64,000 nt of DNA from Cristatella mucedo (lineage: Eukaryota; Bryozoa; Phylactolaemata; Cristatellidae): contig WPIO01000010.1 of the NCBI GenBank assembly GCA_009760855.2, positions 1,100,001 through 1,164,000 of the forward strand. The letters run 5' to 3'. Below, one piece after another: positions 23,728-33,899 of this stretch (the stretch's first letter is position 1; each line of letters opens with the position of its first letter). The translations under genes and the position numbers were made by a program. The notes below the pieces were generated by a model that saw only the letters and a program-made list of their open reading frames with translations, was not told where the DNA came from and searched no databases.

Positions 23728-24200
23728 GAGATTAAGTTATTCTAAATTAGGAACTGGAAAACTTAGAAAACTTAGTAAGTCAGCAATCAATTAAGCTAAA
23801 AAGCATTACAATCTATAACTGTGTTACTATTTATTGTCAAAGAAAATTATACGAGGAGGTGTAGGTACTGACCTTGGAAAAACTAAAGAACTATCGGGAC
23901 GGATTGATACGGCTAGTTCTGCACTTGAAAGTGGAACTCTGGTCGTACAGGCAGCTATTGCTCAAATGTTCCTAAATTAGCTATGCAAATGAGTTTATAT
24001 GCAGCCGCAAAAAATAGAAAAATTATATCCTACACCTTTAGGTGACTTTAGTAAAAATCGTTAACGTAGCAAGTATATTTGGAGGCTTTTTTTCAGAAGT
24101 TACAACCTTAGTTGACTTAGGTATGTTCATAAAAAGAGAAAAATAACTGATGATGTAGCTTTAGGAAAATATATGGCATTTAAAGTCTTAAAACAGGATT
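23728..24200 (+). pseudogene. Decayed virus-like gene(s), function unknown
   Basis: Plus-strand frames with breaks. A basic start (MRLSYSKLGTGKLRKLSKSA) lies at about 23728. It is followed by a frame at 23847-23970 reading RGGVGTDLGKTKELSGRIDT then ESGTLVVQAAIAQMF. Later, hydrophobic segments occur near 24060-24130 (VNVASIFGGFF). The spacing suggests one or two small genes in the block that leads to the hydrophobic ORF at 24361. No family was recognised. Confidence 0.35.
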
Positions 24201-24360
24201 ATATAGAATGAAATATTGCTTGACGCTGAGAAATCGTTTTTTAATTGGTACAAGAATCCAAAAAAGTATCTTACTAATTCGTTTGGCGAGAAAGTTGACT
24301 GGAAAGCATGCATGCTAGATCAAAAAGCAAAAATTCAAGGAATTTCTTAACAGATAGACA

Positions 24361-24492
24361 ATGAGGTTTTTTCCAGTTGTGCAAGGAATACTAGCTGCTA
24401 TAGCTTCGATGATAGGAACAGTCGGTGCAGTTCTTGGAATAGCGGTTTCTGTCGCTAGGTTAAAAAAAAATAAATCGTTAATGAGACTATAG
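24361..24492 (+). CDS. Small hydrophobic protein (43 aa), virus-like context
   Basis: An intact ATG-to-TAG frame. Residues 4-33 form one long hydrophobic, glycine/alanine-rich segment (FPVVQGILAAIASMIGTVGA...), followed by a basic end (ARLKKNK). The shape, one membrane-active helix plus basic residues, resembles small virion-core or minor capsid proteins of adenovirus/adintovirus-type elements. That assignment is inference from shape and from the neighbouring virus-like genes. Confidence 0.4.
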   Translation: MRFFPVVQGILAAIASMIGTVGAVLGIAVSVARLKKNKSLMRL

Positions 24493-24802
24493 TGACTGCA
24501 AAAGACCCACCAATGAAGATGGATGAGCAACGAAAGACTGAATTATGTACGCAAATTTCTAGCCTTCAGAATGCTGCCTTCAATCGCTGACTAAAAAAGA
24601 TTAAATATCTATTAAGGAGAGATTTATATATTGAGTATCAGAAAAAGTTGAAGTGTCTGATTTAAATAACAGATCAAACTATCTTGACAAGGAACAAACT
24701 TTAGTTGAGAACTCGGCATGAGATTATTCTCTGAAAGACAAAGAAAGCACAAATAAAGTGGAATGTTCAAGAATTGGTAAAAATTCCTATAGTTAAAAAT
24801 CT

Positions 24803-24928
24803 GAGTCATGGATGCTATTAGCAACATTATATGCAGAAGGTAAGAGTCTAGATGAGATACGTCGCGAGGTACTACTACTACGAGACGAGCTTGAGAAAAT
24901 ATGGAAAAATTCTCAAGGTATTACTTAA
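24803..24928 (+). pseudogene. Carboxy-terminal fragment of an unknown virus-like gene
   Basis: A clean reading to TAA: ESWMLLATLYAEGKSLDEI then RREVLLLRDELEKIWKNSQ. The strongly helical, leucine/charged pattern looks coding. Upstream the frame is lost to stops. Orientation matches the hydrophobic ORF at 24361. Confidence 0.4.
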
Positions 24929-24959
24929 AAAATTTATTACGTACATGTCGATCTTTAAT

Positions 24960-25185
24960 TAAGTGAAAGTGAAACAAAAATATTTGAATCAACTGCTCCT
25001 TTTTTACTACGACAAAATGTAATAATCAAAGTGGCACATGCTGAATATTACTTACCCATAGATAGAAGACAGGGATAGAAAAGTCTCAATCTTTGAACAA
25101 AGACTTAGTTCTCAATTTAGTGCTACTCAGTTAAAGGCAAATAAAAACGTATGGTCTGCTTTTGCTGAGAAGCTTGTGACTACAC
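24960..25185 (+). pseudogene. Decayed virus-like frame interrupted by LINE A
   Basis: Broken segments read SESETKIFESTAPFLLRQN, AHAEYYLPIDRRQG, and then NVWSAFAEKLVTTLFG up to the LINE junction. The composition fits the preceding small genes. The remainder was either displaced by the LINE insertion or lost. Confidence 0.3.
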
Positions 25186-25189
25186 TCTT

Positions 25190-28100
25190 CGGTCAGAAAA
25201 ACCACTCGTTCGGTATCCCTAGGATTGTCTCGAACCGCTCAGCACGCTCCCCCACATGCGTCACTGTAAATCTCTCTAACTTCGTGGTCATCAGCCTGCT
25301 GTAACTCCAACGGCCAGACTTAATGCTTGCCTTTGGAATCCTCGCTCAATGTGCAAAAAACCTCTGGTAATAAGCGACCTCATTTCTGAAAATGGTATCA
25401 ACCTGCTTGCCCTAACTGAAACCTGGCTGAAATCGATAAACTGCCCGACAATTAAAGACGCTACTCCATCCGGTTTCTCGTTCTTTCACACCCCTAGATC
25501 AATAAAAACTGGAGGTGGAGTTGCTGTCATCGTGTGCTCGAAATTCAACTTTAAGCCATGTGCAGTACCCTCGAAGCAGTCTTTTAAAACAATTGTCTTG
25601 GTCTCACCCGAAAACAAGCTACCGATAGTGGCAGTACTCTATCGCCCACCAGGTACCTAATGCTCCTTTATCTCAGATTTCTCCGATCTCATTTCGATTC
25701 TGTGTGCAAGAAATCAATCCTTCCTCGTTATGGATGATTTCAACGTTCACTTTGATTACTTATCTGACGCTTTCAGCACCGAATTTCGTGCATTGACTGA
25801 CTCATTGTCTCTTGTGGCTCATGTGCATGGCCCTACCCACATCAAGGGTCACACACTCGACCAGATTTTCTCATACAACTGCACTTTGTCATCACCAATT
25901 ATTACTAAATCCTGTTTATCTGACCACATGCAGATCTCATTCAATCTACAGTGTGTGCCCACCTCCTCCTCTAAAATAACCTGTAAAGCACGAAACCTCA
26001 AGACCCTTGACATCGATGCTGTCCGTGCGAGAATATCTGCTTCGCCTCTGCTGCTCAGTCCTCCCTCCAATCTGTCATCATTGGTAGATAGCTACAACAC
26101 GACACTAGCTGACACGCTCGACGAGTTTGCGCCTCTGACAAAGCGCACTGTACGCCCCCGCCCAGACGGCCTATGGTTTACCACAGACATTAAACTAGCC
26201 AGGTCTACTAAACGAAAGCCTGAAAAAGCATACAAAAGATCCGGACTAACTGCCCATCGACAGGCGTATGAAGACTACTGTAAGTCGTACCAATTGATCC
26301 TAGCAAAGGCCAAGTCTAGCTTCAATAGAAACATTGTTTAATCACAGATGCACAATCCAAAAATGCTGATGTCGACAATAAACCATCTTCTCAACCGTTC
26401 CCAGATTAGCTCCTTACCTGATGATCCTTGTGATGATCTAGCCGATCGGTTCTCTCGATTCTTTGTGCAAAAGATAGACAAGATCAGGGAATCCATCCCT
26501 GCGATGACAACCTCCCCACAAGAATGCTGTTCCTCGGTTCCTGGCTGCACCTCAATGTCTGCATTTAAGCAGGTCACTAGTGATCTAGTCCTAAATTTCG
26601 TATCGCAATCAAAGAAGATAACAAGTCCTCTGGACCCTATTCCCACTGTCCTGCTCCTACGTTGCATTGATCTGCTGCTGCCATGCATAACTAACATGAT
26701 TAATATGTCATTAGCATCAGGTCATGTCCCAGCACCTTTCAAAAAAGCTGTAGTCAGGCCACTTCCCAAGAAAGATACACTTGACCAAGAGAACTTGAGT
26801 AACTACCGCCCAGTTTCCCTTCTACCATTCCTATCAAAGACAATGGAACGGGTCGTGGCAGACCAGCTGAACTCATATATCGAGACTTCACACCTTGGTA
26901 GTAAGTTCTAGTCTGGCTTTAGAGCTAATCACTCCACAGATTCAGCATTGCTTAGGGTATACAACGACCTACTTAGGAATGCAGACATGGGTAGAGTATC
27001 TCTGCTTGTTTTGCTCGATCGTCCGGCAGCTTTTGACACCATCGATCACAAAGTTCTTCTAGAGCGCCTCTCATCTCGCCTGGGCAGCACTGGCACTGCT
27101 CTGCAGTGGTTCAGGTCCTATCTCAGTGGGAGACTCCAGAGTATTGACGTGAATGGACGAAGATCATCTGAGGTATCTCTGAAATATGGAGTACCTCAGG
27201 GCTCCATCTTTTCACGGTTTATACTCTGCCTCTTGCTGATGTGATTGCCAAGCACAATCTAAGCTTTCACTTCTATGCGGATGACACTCAGTTATACCTT
27301 TGCTTTGATCCCTCCCAGCCTTCGAGCACCTCAAATTCTCTCAATTCACTTGCTGCATGCATTGATGACACCCGCACATGGATGGCAGCAAATTTTCCAA
27401 AACTAAACGATGATAAAACTAACTTACTAGTTATGGGCAAACCCAGTGTGATTCAGAGATTGGAAAGGCTGTCTCTCAAAATTGGCTCTGCCAGCATATC
27501 TCCTGTAAAATCAGCTCAAAATCTAGATGTCATATTCCAAAGTGACCTCTCGTTAGACGACCATATCAGCTAAACAGTCAAATCTGCCTATTTTCAGCTT
27601 CATAACATTGCTAAAATTCGGGCTTGCTTAGATAAAGATACCACATCTAAGTTGGTCCATGCATTCGAGACATCTCGTCTCGAATTCTGCAACTCACTGC
27701 TTACTGGCCTGCCAGCATGTGCAATCAGGCGATTGCAGCTGTTACAAAACTCTGCAGCTAGGCTTGCATGTCGTGAGCGTCGCAGTTGACACATCACACC
27801 ACTTCTCGCCGTGCTACCAGTCAAGCAACAGATCGACTCTAAGGTTTTGTAGCTCACTTTTAGGTCACTTCATTCTTTGGCTCCAGCCTATCTCTCACAT
27901 CTACTCCCCCACCAGGCCAAGCATCGTACCACCTGCTTTTCGGAATCCAACAGTTTACCAATACCTCATACAAACCTCAAATCCTTTGGAGACCGTGCAT
28001 TTAGTTCGTATGCTCCCACAGCCTCGAACTCCCTCCTGACCTGCGTCAGAACATCCCCTGACCTAACCACATTTAAAAGGAACTTAAAGACACACCTATT

Positions 28101-28338
28101 TAGGACAGCATTTTGTGGGTCCATGTGATTCGTCCTTGATGTGCCTATGCGTTCTGACACTGTGCATGCTGCCACTAACCACATTTGCATGCTGACCCTG
28201 TGCATGTCACCCCTAACCATGTTATTCATTTTGTTTGTTTTTCAAGCATGATTTTACTTACCATTCAATTGCATTTCCCTTTGCAGCAAATGTAAAGCGC
28301 CTAGAAATAGATTAAGTTCTCAGAGGGCGCTTTATCAA

Positions 28339-28340
<2 letters not shown>
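25190..28340 (+). mobile_element. LINE family A, longest copy (endonuclease plus RT)
   Basis: Order of domains: APE-type endonuclease start (NACLWNPRS, LLALTETWLKS, KTGGGVAVIV at 25310-25560), its later part (MDDFNVHF, HIKGHTLDQIF, LSDHMQI at 25730-25935), linker (RPRPDGLWFT), RT fingers (VVRPLPKKD, NYRPVSLLPF), palm (LLDRPAAFDTIDH), FHFYADDTQLYL near 27265, thumb and the carboxy-terminal domain to 28128, then the 3' untranslated region and hairpin (28296-28335). An in-frame TAA lies at 26339. Frameshifts occur near 25660, 26911 and 27215, and the thumb region is also broken. It is therefore inactive. The 5' boundary is approximate, because the upstream flank is decayed virus-like sequence. 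Confidence 0.9.

Positions 28341-28370
<30 letters not shown>
28341..28370. repeat. AAT-unit microsatellite joining two LINE A tails
   Basis: Ten AAT units sit exactly between the 3' end of the plus copy and the 3' end of the minus copy. Both LINE A copies end in this unit. Confidence 0.95.
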
Positions 28371-30522
28371 TCACTTGATAAAGCACCCTCAGAGAACTTA
28401 ATCTCTCTCTCTAGGCGCTTTACATTTGCTGCAAAGTGAAATGCAATGGAATGGTAAGTAAAATCACGCTTGAAAACAAACGAAATGAATAATATGGTTA
28501 GGGGTGACATGCACAGGGTCAGCATGCAAATGTGGTTAGTGGCAGCATGCACAGTGTCAGCACACACAAGCACATCAAGGACGAATCACAGGGACCCACT
28601 AAATGCTGTCCTAAATAGATGTGTTTTTAGGTTCCTTTTAAATGTGGTCAGGTCAGGGGATGTTCTGACGCAGGTCGGGAGGGAGTTCCAGGCTTTGGGA
28701 GCATATGAACTAAATGCACGGTCTCCAAAGGATTTGAGGTTTGTATGAGGGATTTCTAGACTGTTGGATTCCGAAAAGCGGGTGGTACGATGCTTGGCCT
28801 GATGGGGTAGTACATCTGACAGATAGGCTGGAGCCATAGAATGAAGGAGCCTAAAAGTGAGCGACAAAACCTTGAAGTCAATCCGTTGCTTGACTGGTAG
28901 CAAGTGCAGGTCGGCGAGAAGTGGAGTAATGTGGCAACTGCGACGCTCACGCCAGACAAGCCTAGCTGCGGAGTTTTGCACCAGCTGCAATCGCCTGATC
29001 GCACATGCTGGTAGGCCAGTAAGCAGTGAGTTGCAGAAGTCGAGACGGGATGTCACGAATGCATGGATCAACTTAGATGTGGTATCTTTATCTAAGCAAG
29101 CCCGAATTTTAGCAATGTTATGAAGCTTAAAATAGGCGGATTTGACTGAGGAGCTGATGTGGTCGTCTAACGAGAGGTCACTTTGGAATATGACACCTAG
29201 ATTTCGAGCTGATTCAACTGGAGATATGCTGGCAGAGCCAATTTTGAGAGTCAGCCTTTCCAATCTCTGGATCACACTGGATTTGCCCATAACTAGTAAG
29301 TTAGTTTTATCATCGTTAAGTTTTAGAAAATTTGCTGCCATCCATGTGCGGGTGTCATCAATGCATGCAGCTAGTGAGTTTAGAGAATTTGAGGTGCTCG
29401 AAGGCTGGGAGGGATCAAAGCAAAGGTACAACTGAGTGTCATCCGCATAGAAGTGAAAGCCTAGATTGTGCTTGGCAATCACATCAGCAAGAGGCAGAGT
29501 ATAAACCGTGAAAAGAACCGGACCTAGCACTGAGCCCTGAGGTACTCCATATTTCAGAGGTACCTCAGATGATCTTTGTCCATTCACGTCAATACTCTGG
29601 AGTCTCCCACTGAGATAGGACCTGCACCACTGCAGAGCAGCGCCAGTGCTGCCCAGGTGAGATGAGAGGCGCTCTAGAAGAACTTTGTGATCGATGGTGT
29701 CAAAAGCTGCCGAAAGATCAAGCAAAACAAGCAGAGACACTCTACCCATGTCTGCATTCCTAAGTAGGTCGTTGTATACCCGAAGCAATGCTGACTCTGT
29801 GGAGTGGTTAGCTCTAAAGCCAGATTGGAACTTACTAGCAAGGTCTGAGGTTTCGATATACGAGTTCAGCTGGTCTGCCACGACCCGTTCGAGTGTCTTT
29901 GATAGGAATGGTAGAAGGGAAACTGGGCGGTAGTTGCTCAAGTTCTCTTGGTCAAGTGTAGCTTTCTTGGGAAGTGGCCTGACTACAGCTTTTTTGAAAG
30001 GTGCTGGGACATGACCTGATGCTAATGACATATTAATTATGTTAGTTATGCATGGCAGCAGCAGATCAATGCAACGTAGGAGCAGGACAGTGGGAATAGG
30101 GTCCAGAGGACTTGTTGTCTTCTTTGATTGAGTTATGAACTTTAGGACTAAATTACTAGTGACCTGCTTAAATGCAGACATTGAGGTGCAGCCAGGAACC
30201 GAGGAACAGCATTCTTGTGGGGAGGTTGTCATCGCAGGGATGGATTCCCTGATCTTGTCTATCTTCTGCACAAAGAACCGAGAGAAGCCATCGGCTAGAT
30301 CATCATTAGGATCATCAGGTAAGGAGCTAATCTGGGAACGGTTGAGGAGATGGTTTATTGTCGACATCAGCATTTTTGGATTGTGCATCTGTGATTCAAC
30401 AATGTTTTTATAAAAACTAGACTTAGCCTTTGCTAGGATCGATTGGTACGACTTACAGTAGTCTTCATATGCCTGTCGATGGACAGTTAGTCCGGATCTT
30501 TTGTATGCTTTTTCAAGCTTTT
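28371..30522 (-). mobile_element. LINE family A, 5'-truncated, well preserved
   Basis: Minus orientation. It runs from the tail and hairpin (28371-28430) through the 3' untranslated region and a long intact frame to a 5' truncation near 30515-30525, which falls in the linker between endonuclease and RT. Beyond the truncation, 30530-30565 is again ATT/AAT-rich, as expected if this copy landed in the tail of the plus copy. Confidence 0.9.
28586..30520 (-). CDS. LINE A reverse transcriptase (intact 3' two-thirds of the ORF)
   Basis: An uninterrupted frame of at least 600 codons from an internal methionine at 30388, and open further to the truncation point. It encodes fingers (AVVRPLPKKATL, NYRPVSLLPFLSKTLERVV), palm (LLDLSAAFDTIDH; LKYGVPQGSVLGPVLF), the catalytic FHFYADDTQLYL, the thumb, and the CR1/L2-type carboxy-terminal domain (WNSLPTCVRTS, ending [11 protein letters not shown]). 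The enzyme copies LINE RNA at a nicked target. The APE endonuclease domain is missing because of 5' truncation, so this copy cannot move alone. The lack of stops implies a young insertion and a recently active source. Confidence 0.85.
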   Translation of the reverse strand, partial: KLEKAYKRSGLTVHRQAYEDYCKSYQSILAKAKSSFYKNIVESQMHNPKMLMSTINHLLNRSQISSLPDDPNDDLADGFSRFFVQKIDKIRESIPAMTTSPQECCSSVPGCTSMSAFKQVTSNLVLKFITQSKKTTSPLDPIPTVLLLRCIDLLLPCITNIINMSLASGHVPAPFKKAVVRPLPKKATLDQENLSNYRPVSLLPFLSKTLERVVADQLNSYIETSDLASKFQSGFRANHSTESALLRVYNDLLRNADMGRVSLLVLLDLSAAFDTIDHKVLLERLSSHLGSTGAALQWCRSYLSGRLQSIDVNGQRSSEVPLKYGVPQGSVLGPVLFTVYTLPLADVIAKHNLGFHFYADDTQLYLCFDPSQPSSTSNSLNSLAACIDDTRTWMAANFLKLNDDKTNLLVMGKSSVIQRLERLTLKIGSASISPVESARNLGVIFQSDLSLDDHISSSVKSAYFKLHNIAKIRACLDKDTTSKLIHAFVTSRLDFCNSLLTGLPACAIRRLQLVQNSAARLVWRERRSCHITPLLADLHLLPVKQRIDFKVLSLTFRLLHSMAPAYLSDVLPHQAKHRTTRFSESNSLEIPHTNLKSFGDRAFSSYAPKAWNSLPTCVRTSPDLTTFKRNLKTHLFRTAFSGSL

Positions 30523-30529
30523 TTTCTTA

Positions 30530-30628
30530 AGTACATTATTAATATTATTATTAATATTACCACGTGGAATCATTAATAATACTGGAAAGGCATCATTTAT
30601 TTGACCATTCACTCAATTTAGAAAGAAA
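30530..30628. other. AT-rich junction
   Basis: ATT-unit-rich sequence at 30536-30562, probably the displaced tail of the plus LINE A, followed by virus-like AT-rich sequence. Confidence 0.4.
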
Positions 30629-30949
30629 TTAGATAAGAATTATTCTTGAGTTAATGATCTTGATATAGCAGTAATTAATTGCATGACTACATTTACGAAG
30701 AAACTTTAAGTGAAAATATACCGAAGTGAACATAATTAAAAGGTCATAGTTATTTAGTACTTTCTGAAGCAGCTGCTTGAATAGCATTGGATCAAGATAA
30801 CCTGAATATGTGTATAATGATGCTGAGACTTTTAGTGCTATATTGGCTGCTAAGGCTAAATTATAACTTGGTCTCAGTGATTCCTTTGCTAGTGACTTCC
30901 TAAAAGATAAAGTTTCCAATCTATAAATTATAAGAGAGTCGAGAATCAT
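30629..30949 (-). CDS. Open frame of unknown function (106 aa), virus-like block
   Basis: An intact minus-strand frame reading SLIIYRLETLSFRKSLAKES, then YNLALAANIALKVSASLYTY, with hydrophobic and aromatic residues towards the end. It is same-strand with the other minus genes to 32345. No domain was recognised. It may be one of the unnamed genes of the degraded virus-like element. Confidence 0.35.
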   Translation of the reverse strand: MILDSLIIYRLETLSFRKSLAKESLRPSYNLALAANIALKVSASLYTYSGYLDPMLFKQLLQKVLNNYDLLIMFTSVYFHLKFLRKCSHAINYCYIKIINSRIILI

Positions 30950-31149
30950 GTTACTAGTTTAGTAAACAAGATGCTTGAGATAACAAAAAAATAATTTTAT
31001 AAAACTAACTAAAGAATAAAACCATAAAACTAAGAACTGCATATGCTCAAATATAAACACATACTTTTTAGGATTCATTTGCATCTATAATTTTACGATT
31101 CATAGCTGATGAAGCGTGTTCCTTAATCTAATCAATGTTGAATATATAA

Positions 31150-31560
31150 TTAGGTCTTTAGATTCTGTTACAGAAACCATTTCCAGCACATGATCCATCT
31201 AGTTTTCCAGTTAATCTGATTTCTTTTTTAAGTTTTTCAAAAATATCATCGATGTTAGTAACAACTATTGTTCTATTCCATATTAAGTAAATGATTGCGT
31301 TATGAGAACAGTAATCAAATCTAATTTTGATTGTTGACCTAGTTTCAGAAGCCACGATTTCAGGTTCAGAACAGGCTTCATAAATGAGTTTAATAACTTT
31401 TTCTTGAAGGTCAGGCTTAGAGTCAAGATAGATAGAAGCATTGATTTATGATGCATCTTTGTTTTCTTTCCTTCTGCTTTCATTCTAATTAGAGCACCTT
31501 TTGGAATCAATATGTTTCCATCTTCTAGCTAAGCAAGTCTCTTCTCTTGTTCGGTTAGCC
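31150..31560 (-). pseudogene. Unknown virus-like gene, frameshifted
   Basis: Two overlapping frames (31283-31510 and 31158-31355) look like halves of one protein split by a frameshift near 31370-31400. The first half has IPKGALIRMKAEGKKTKMHH. The second has SETRSTIKIRFDYCSHNAI, then TNIDDIFEKLKKEI. The composition is coherent across the shift. The function is unknown. Confidence 0.4.
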
Positions 31561-31676
31561 ATTTGAGATTCAAATAAGAAAAATTTCATGGCATTTCTCA
31601 CAATATACATGCTATATTTTCTTTAATAATAAAAATAATTCTGTAGCACTAACATTGTGGTAGCAAAATTTTTACT

Positions 31677-31952
31677 TTACATTAATTTTAAGTACTTCAA
31701 GCTAATTTTTCCACAATCTGTATCAGTGTAACTTGGCAATTGCAAATTCGTAAAAGTTAGAATGTATTTTAAATATTCAATTACTTCCGGCACTGGGGGT
31801 GCACCGTGGGTCAAACTAGTAGGCGTTTTCAATAGACTTTTTTTCCTGCAAGCCAGTGATATATTGCTTTTATCAGGTTTTCCTGTAGAACACATCCACC
31901 ACTCTTCTAAATTTGGAGTCATTTGGGATAGTTCATCTCTTGCGAATACCAT
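31677..31952 (-). CDS. Open frame of unknown function (91 aa), virus-like block
   Basis: An intact minus-strand frame: MVFARDELSQMTPNLEEWW, CSTGKPDKSN, APPVPEVIEYLKYILTF, ending SLKYLKLM. It may be the carboxy-terminal part of a longer gene, since coding-like sequence continues upstream. No family was recognised. Confidence 0.4.
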   Translation of the reverse strand: MVFARDELSQMTPNLEEWWMCSTGKPDKSNISLACRKKSLLKTPTSLTHGAPPVPEVIEYLKYILTFTNLQLPSYTDTDCGKISLKYLKLM

Positions 31953-31989
31953 TCTGAAGTTTTTAACATATTAGTTTACATATTTATTT

Positions 31990-32345
31990 ATATCAAAATG
32001 TGTCAATAGTCTGTTTGGGGAGACAAATTAGTATTTAGTTTTTTTGCAGCTTTATCCAATTCAGCAATTAGTTCATCTTTAATTCGCTCATTTCTTTAAA
32101 ATGATCCTCCTAATTTTCGACCATGACTCAACGCAAGTCCACCTAATTTACACTCGTGTGATAACACGCCAGAATCATGATATATGAACTAAAAAAAACT
32201 TTGATTTCCTACTTTCACAGATTGCAGGGATTGCATAAACCATTCTCGTAGATCACTAGGACTCAGGATTTAAGTATATTCCTCATGAATATCATCCGTA
32301 GTCTTCTTACACTTACGACAATAAATATTTATTTTCTTATACTAT
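31990..32345 (-). pseudogene. Zinc-ribbon-like small protein of the virus-like block, broken
   Basis: The minus strand reads KINIYCRKCKKTTDDIHEEY, a stop, LSPSDLREWFMQSLQSVKVG, a stop, HDSGVLSHECKLGGLALSHG, then a stop and NERIKDELIAELDKAAKKL. The opening YCxxCKKxT motif resembles the short YCVKCK-type zinc-ribbon proteins of phages and large DNA viruses. Three in-frame stops show decay. It is divergently oriented to the ATPase fragment at 32364, with about 20 bp between them, a typical compact viral arrangement. Confidence 0.45.
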
Positions 32346-32363
32346 AACAAATTTCTACAATAG

Positions 32364-32650
32364 ATGTTGTCTATAAAATTCCGTGCATTCAATTTTGGAC
32401 AAGATCAAGAAACTAGTCATAAGGAGCCTTTACCTAAAGTTCCAAATAGATTACTTGTTTTAGGGCCAAGTCGATGAGGAAAGTCTCAGTTGATAATGAA
32501 TTGGGTATTCTATTGAATGTCGAGTTATGGTACTTGTACTATAGTTGCTTCTATTCTCGATTAAAAGTGATAGCTTGGACGTACTTCAATGCCAATTGAA
32601 GTAGCAAAAGTAGCTCGTGTTTTCGTAGATAGAACTGAAGGGATGCAATA
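32364..32650 (+). pseudogene. FtsK/HerA-like packaging ATPase, amino-terminal remnant
   Basis: The plus strand reads PKVPNRLLVLGPSR, a TGA stop, then GKSQLIMNWVF. This is a Walker A P-loop (GPSRxGKSQ) preceded by a hydrophobic beta strand, in the position expected for the genome-packaging ATPase of Polinton/adenovirus-type elements. A later VAKVARVFVDRTE segment still looks coding. Stops interrupt it, and LINE A replaces everything after about 32650, so Walker B and the rest are missing. Confidence 0.5.
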
Positions 32651-33895
32651 AGTCGTTGCGGACCTGCTGAACTCGTATTTTTAAACTTCCAACCTTTCTC
32701 ATAAGTTCCACTCTGGCTTTAGAGCTTATCACTCCACAGAGTCAGCATTTCTTAGAGTGTGCAACGACCTACTTAGGAATGCAGACATAGGTAGAGTGTC
32801 TCTGCTTGTTTTGCTCGATCTTTCGGCCACTTTTGATACTATCGATCACAAATTTCTTCTAGAGCGTCTCATCACGCCTGGGAATCACTGACACTGTTTT
32901 GCAATGGTTCAGGTCCTATCTCAGTGGGAGACTCCAGAGTATTGACGTGAATGTACAAAGATCATCCGAGAAATCTCTGAAATATGGGGTACCTCAGGGC
33001 TCCGTGCTAGGTATGGTTCTTTTCATGGTTTATACTCTGCCTCTTGCTGATGTGATTGCCAAGCACAATCTAGGCTTTCACTTCTATGCGGATGACACTC
33101 AGTTGTACCTTTGCTTTGATCCCTCCCAGCCTTCGAGCACCTCAAATTCTCTAAACTTACTTGCTGCGGGTATTTATGTCATCGGCACGTTGATGGCAGC
33201 ATATTTTCTAAAAATAAACGATGATCAAACTGACTTACTAGTAATTGGCAAACCAAATGTGATTCAGATTTTGCAATGGGTGACGCTCAAAAATGGCTCT
33301 GCCAGCATATCTCCTGTTGAATCAGCTCGAAATCTAGGTGTCATGTTCCAAAGTATTGACGGATTGACTTCAAGGTTTTGTCGCTCACTTTTAGGCCCCT
33401 TCATTCTATGGCTCCAGCCTATCTCTCAGATATACTACCCCATCAGGCCAAGCACCGTACCACCCGCTTTTCGGAATCCAACAGTTTACCAATACCTCGT
33501 ACAAAATTTAAATCCTTTGGAGACCGTGCATTTAGTTCGTATGCTCCCACAGCCTCGAACTCCCTCCCGACCTGCGTCAGAACATCCCCTGACCTGACCA
33601 CATTTAAAAAGAACTTAAAAACACACCTATTTAGGACAGCATTTAGTGGGTCCCTGTGATTCGTCATTGATGTGCTTATGCGTGCTGACACTGTGCATGC
33701 TGCCACAAACCACATTTGCATGCTGACCCTGTGCATGTCACCCCTAACCATATTATTCATTTCGTTTGTTTTTCAAGAATGATTTTACTTACCATTCAAT
33801 TGCATTTCACTTTGCTGCAAATGTAAAGCGCCTAGAAATAGAGTAAGTTCTCTGAGGGCGCTTTATCAAGTGCATTATTATTATTATTATTATGA
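32651..33895 (+). mobile_element. LINE family A, 5'-truncated, internal deletion
   Basis: It starts in the RT between fingers and palm. It includes an open segment 32899-33597 with LKYGVPQGSVLG and FHFYADDTQLYL. A deletion near 33350 fuses the post-palm region to the carboxy-terminal domain. It ends with the 3' untranslated region, hairpin (33825-33870) and a TTATTATTATTATTATTATT tail. It truncates the virus-like ATPase on its left. Confidence 0.9.
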
Positions 33896-33899
33896 CTGC

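Noticed and set aside
28341-28370. CRISPR-like or regulatory repeat array
   Set aside because: It is a simple AAT microsatellite at the junction of two LINE tails; no spacers and no bacterial context.
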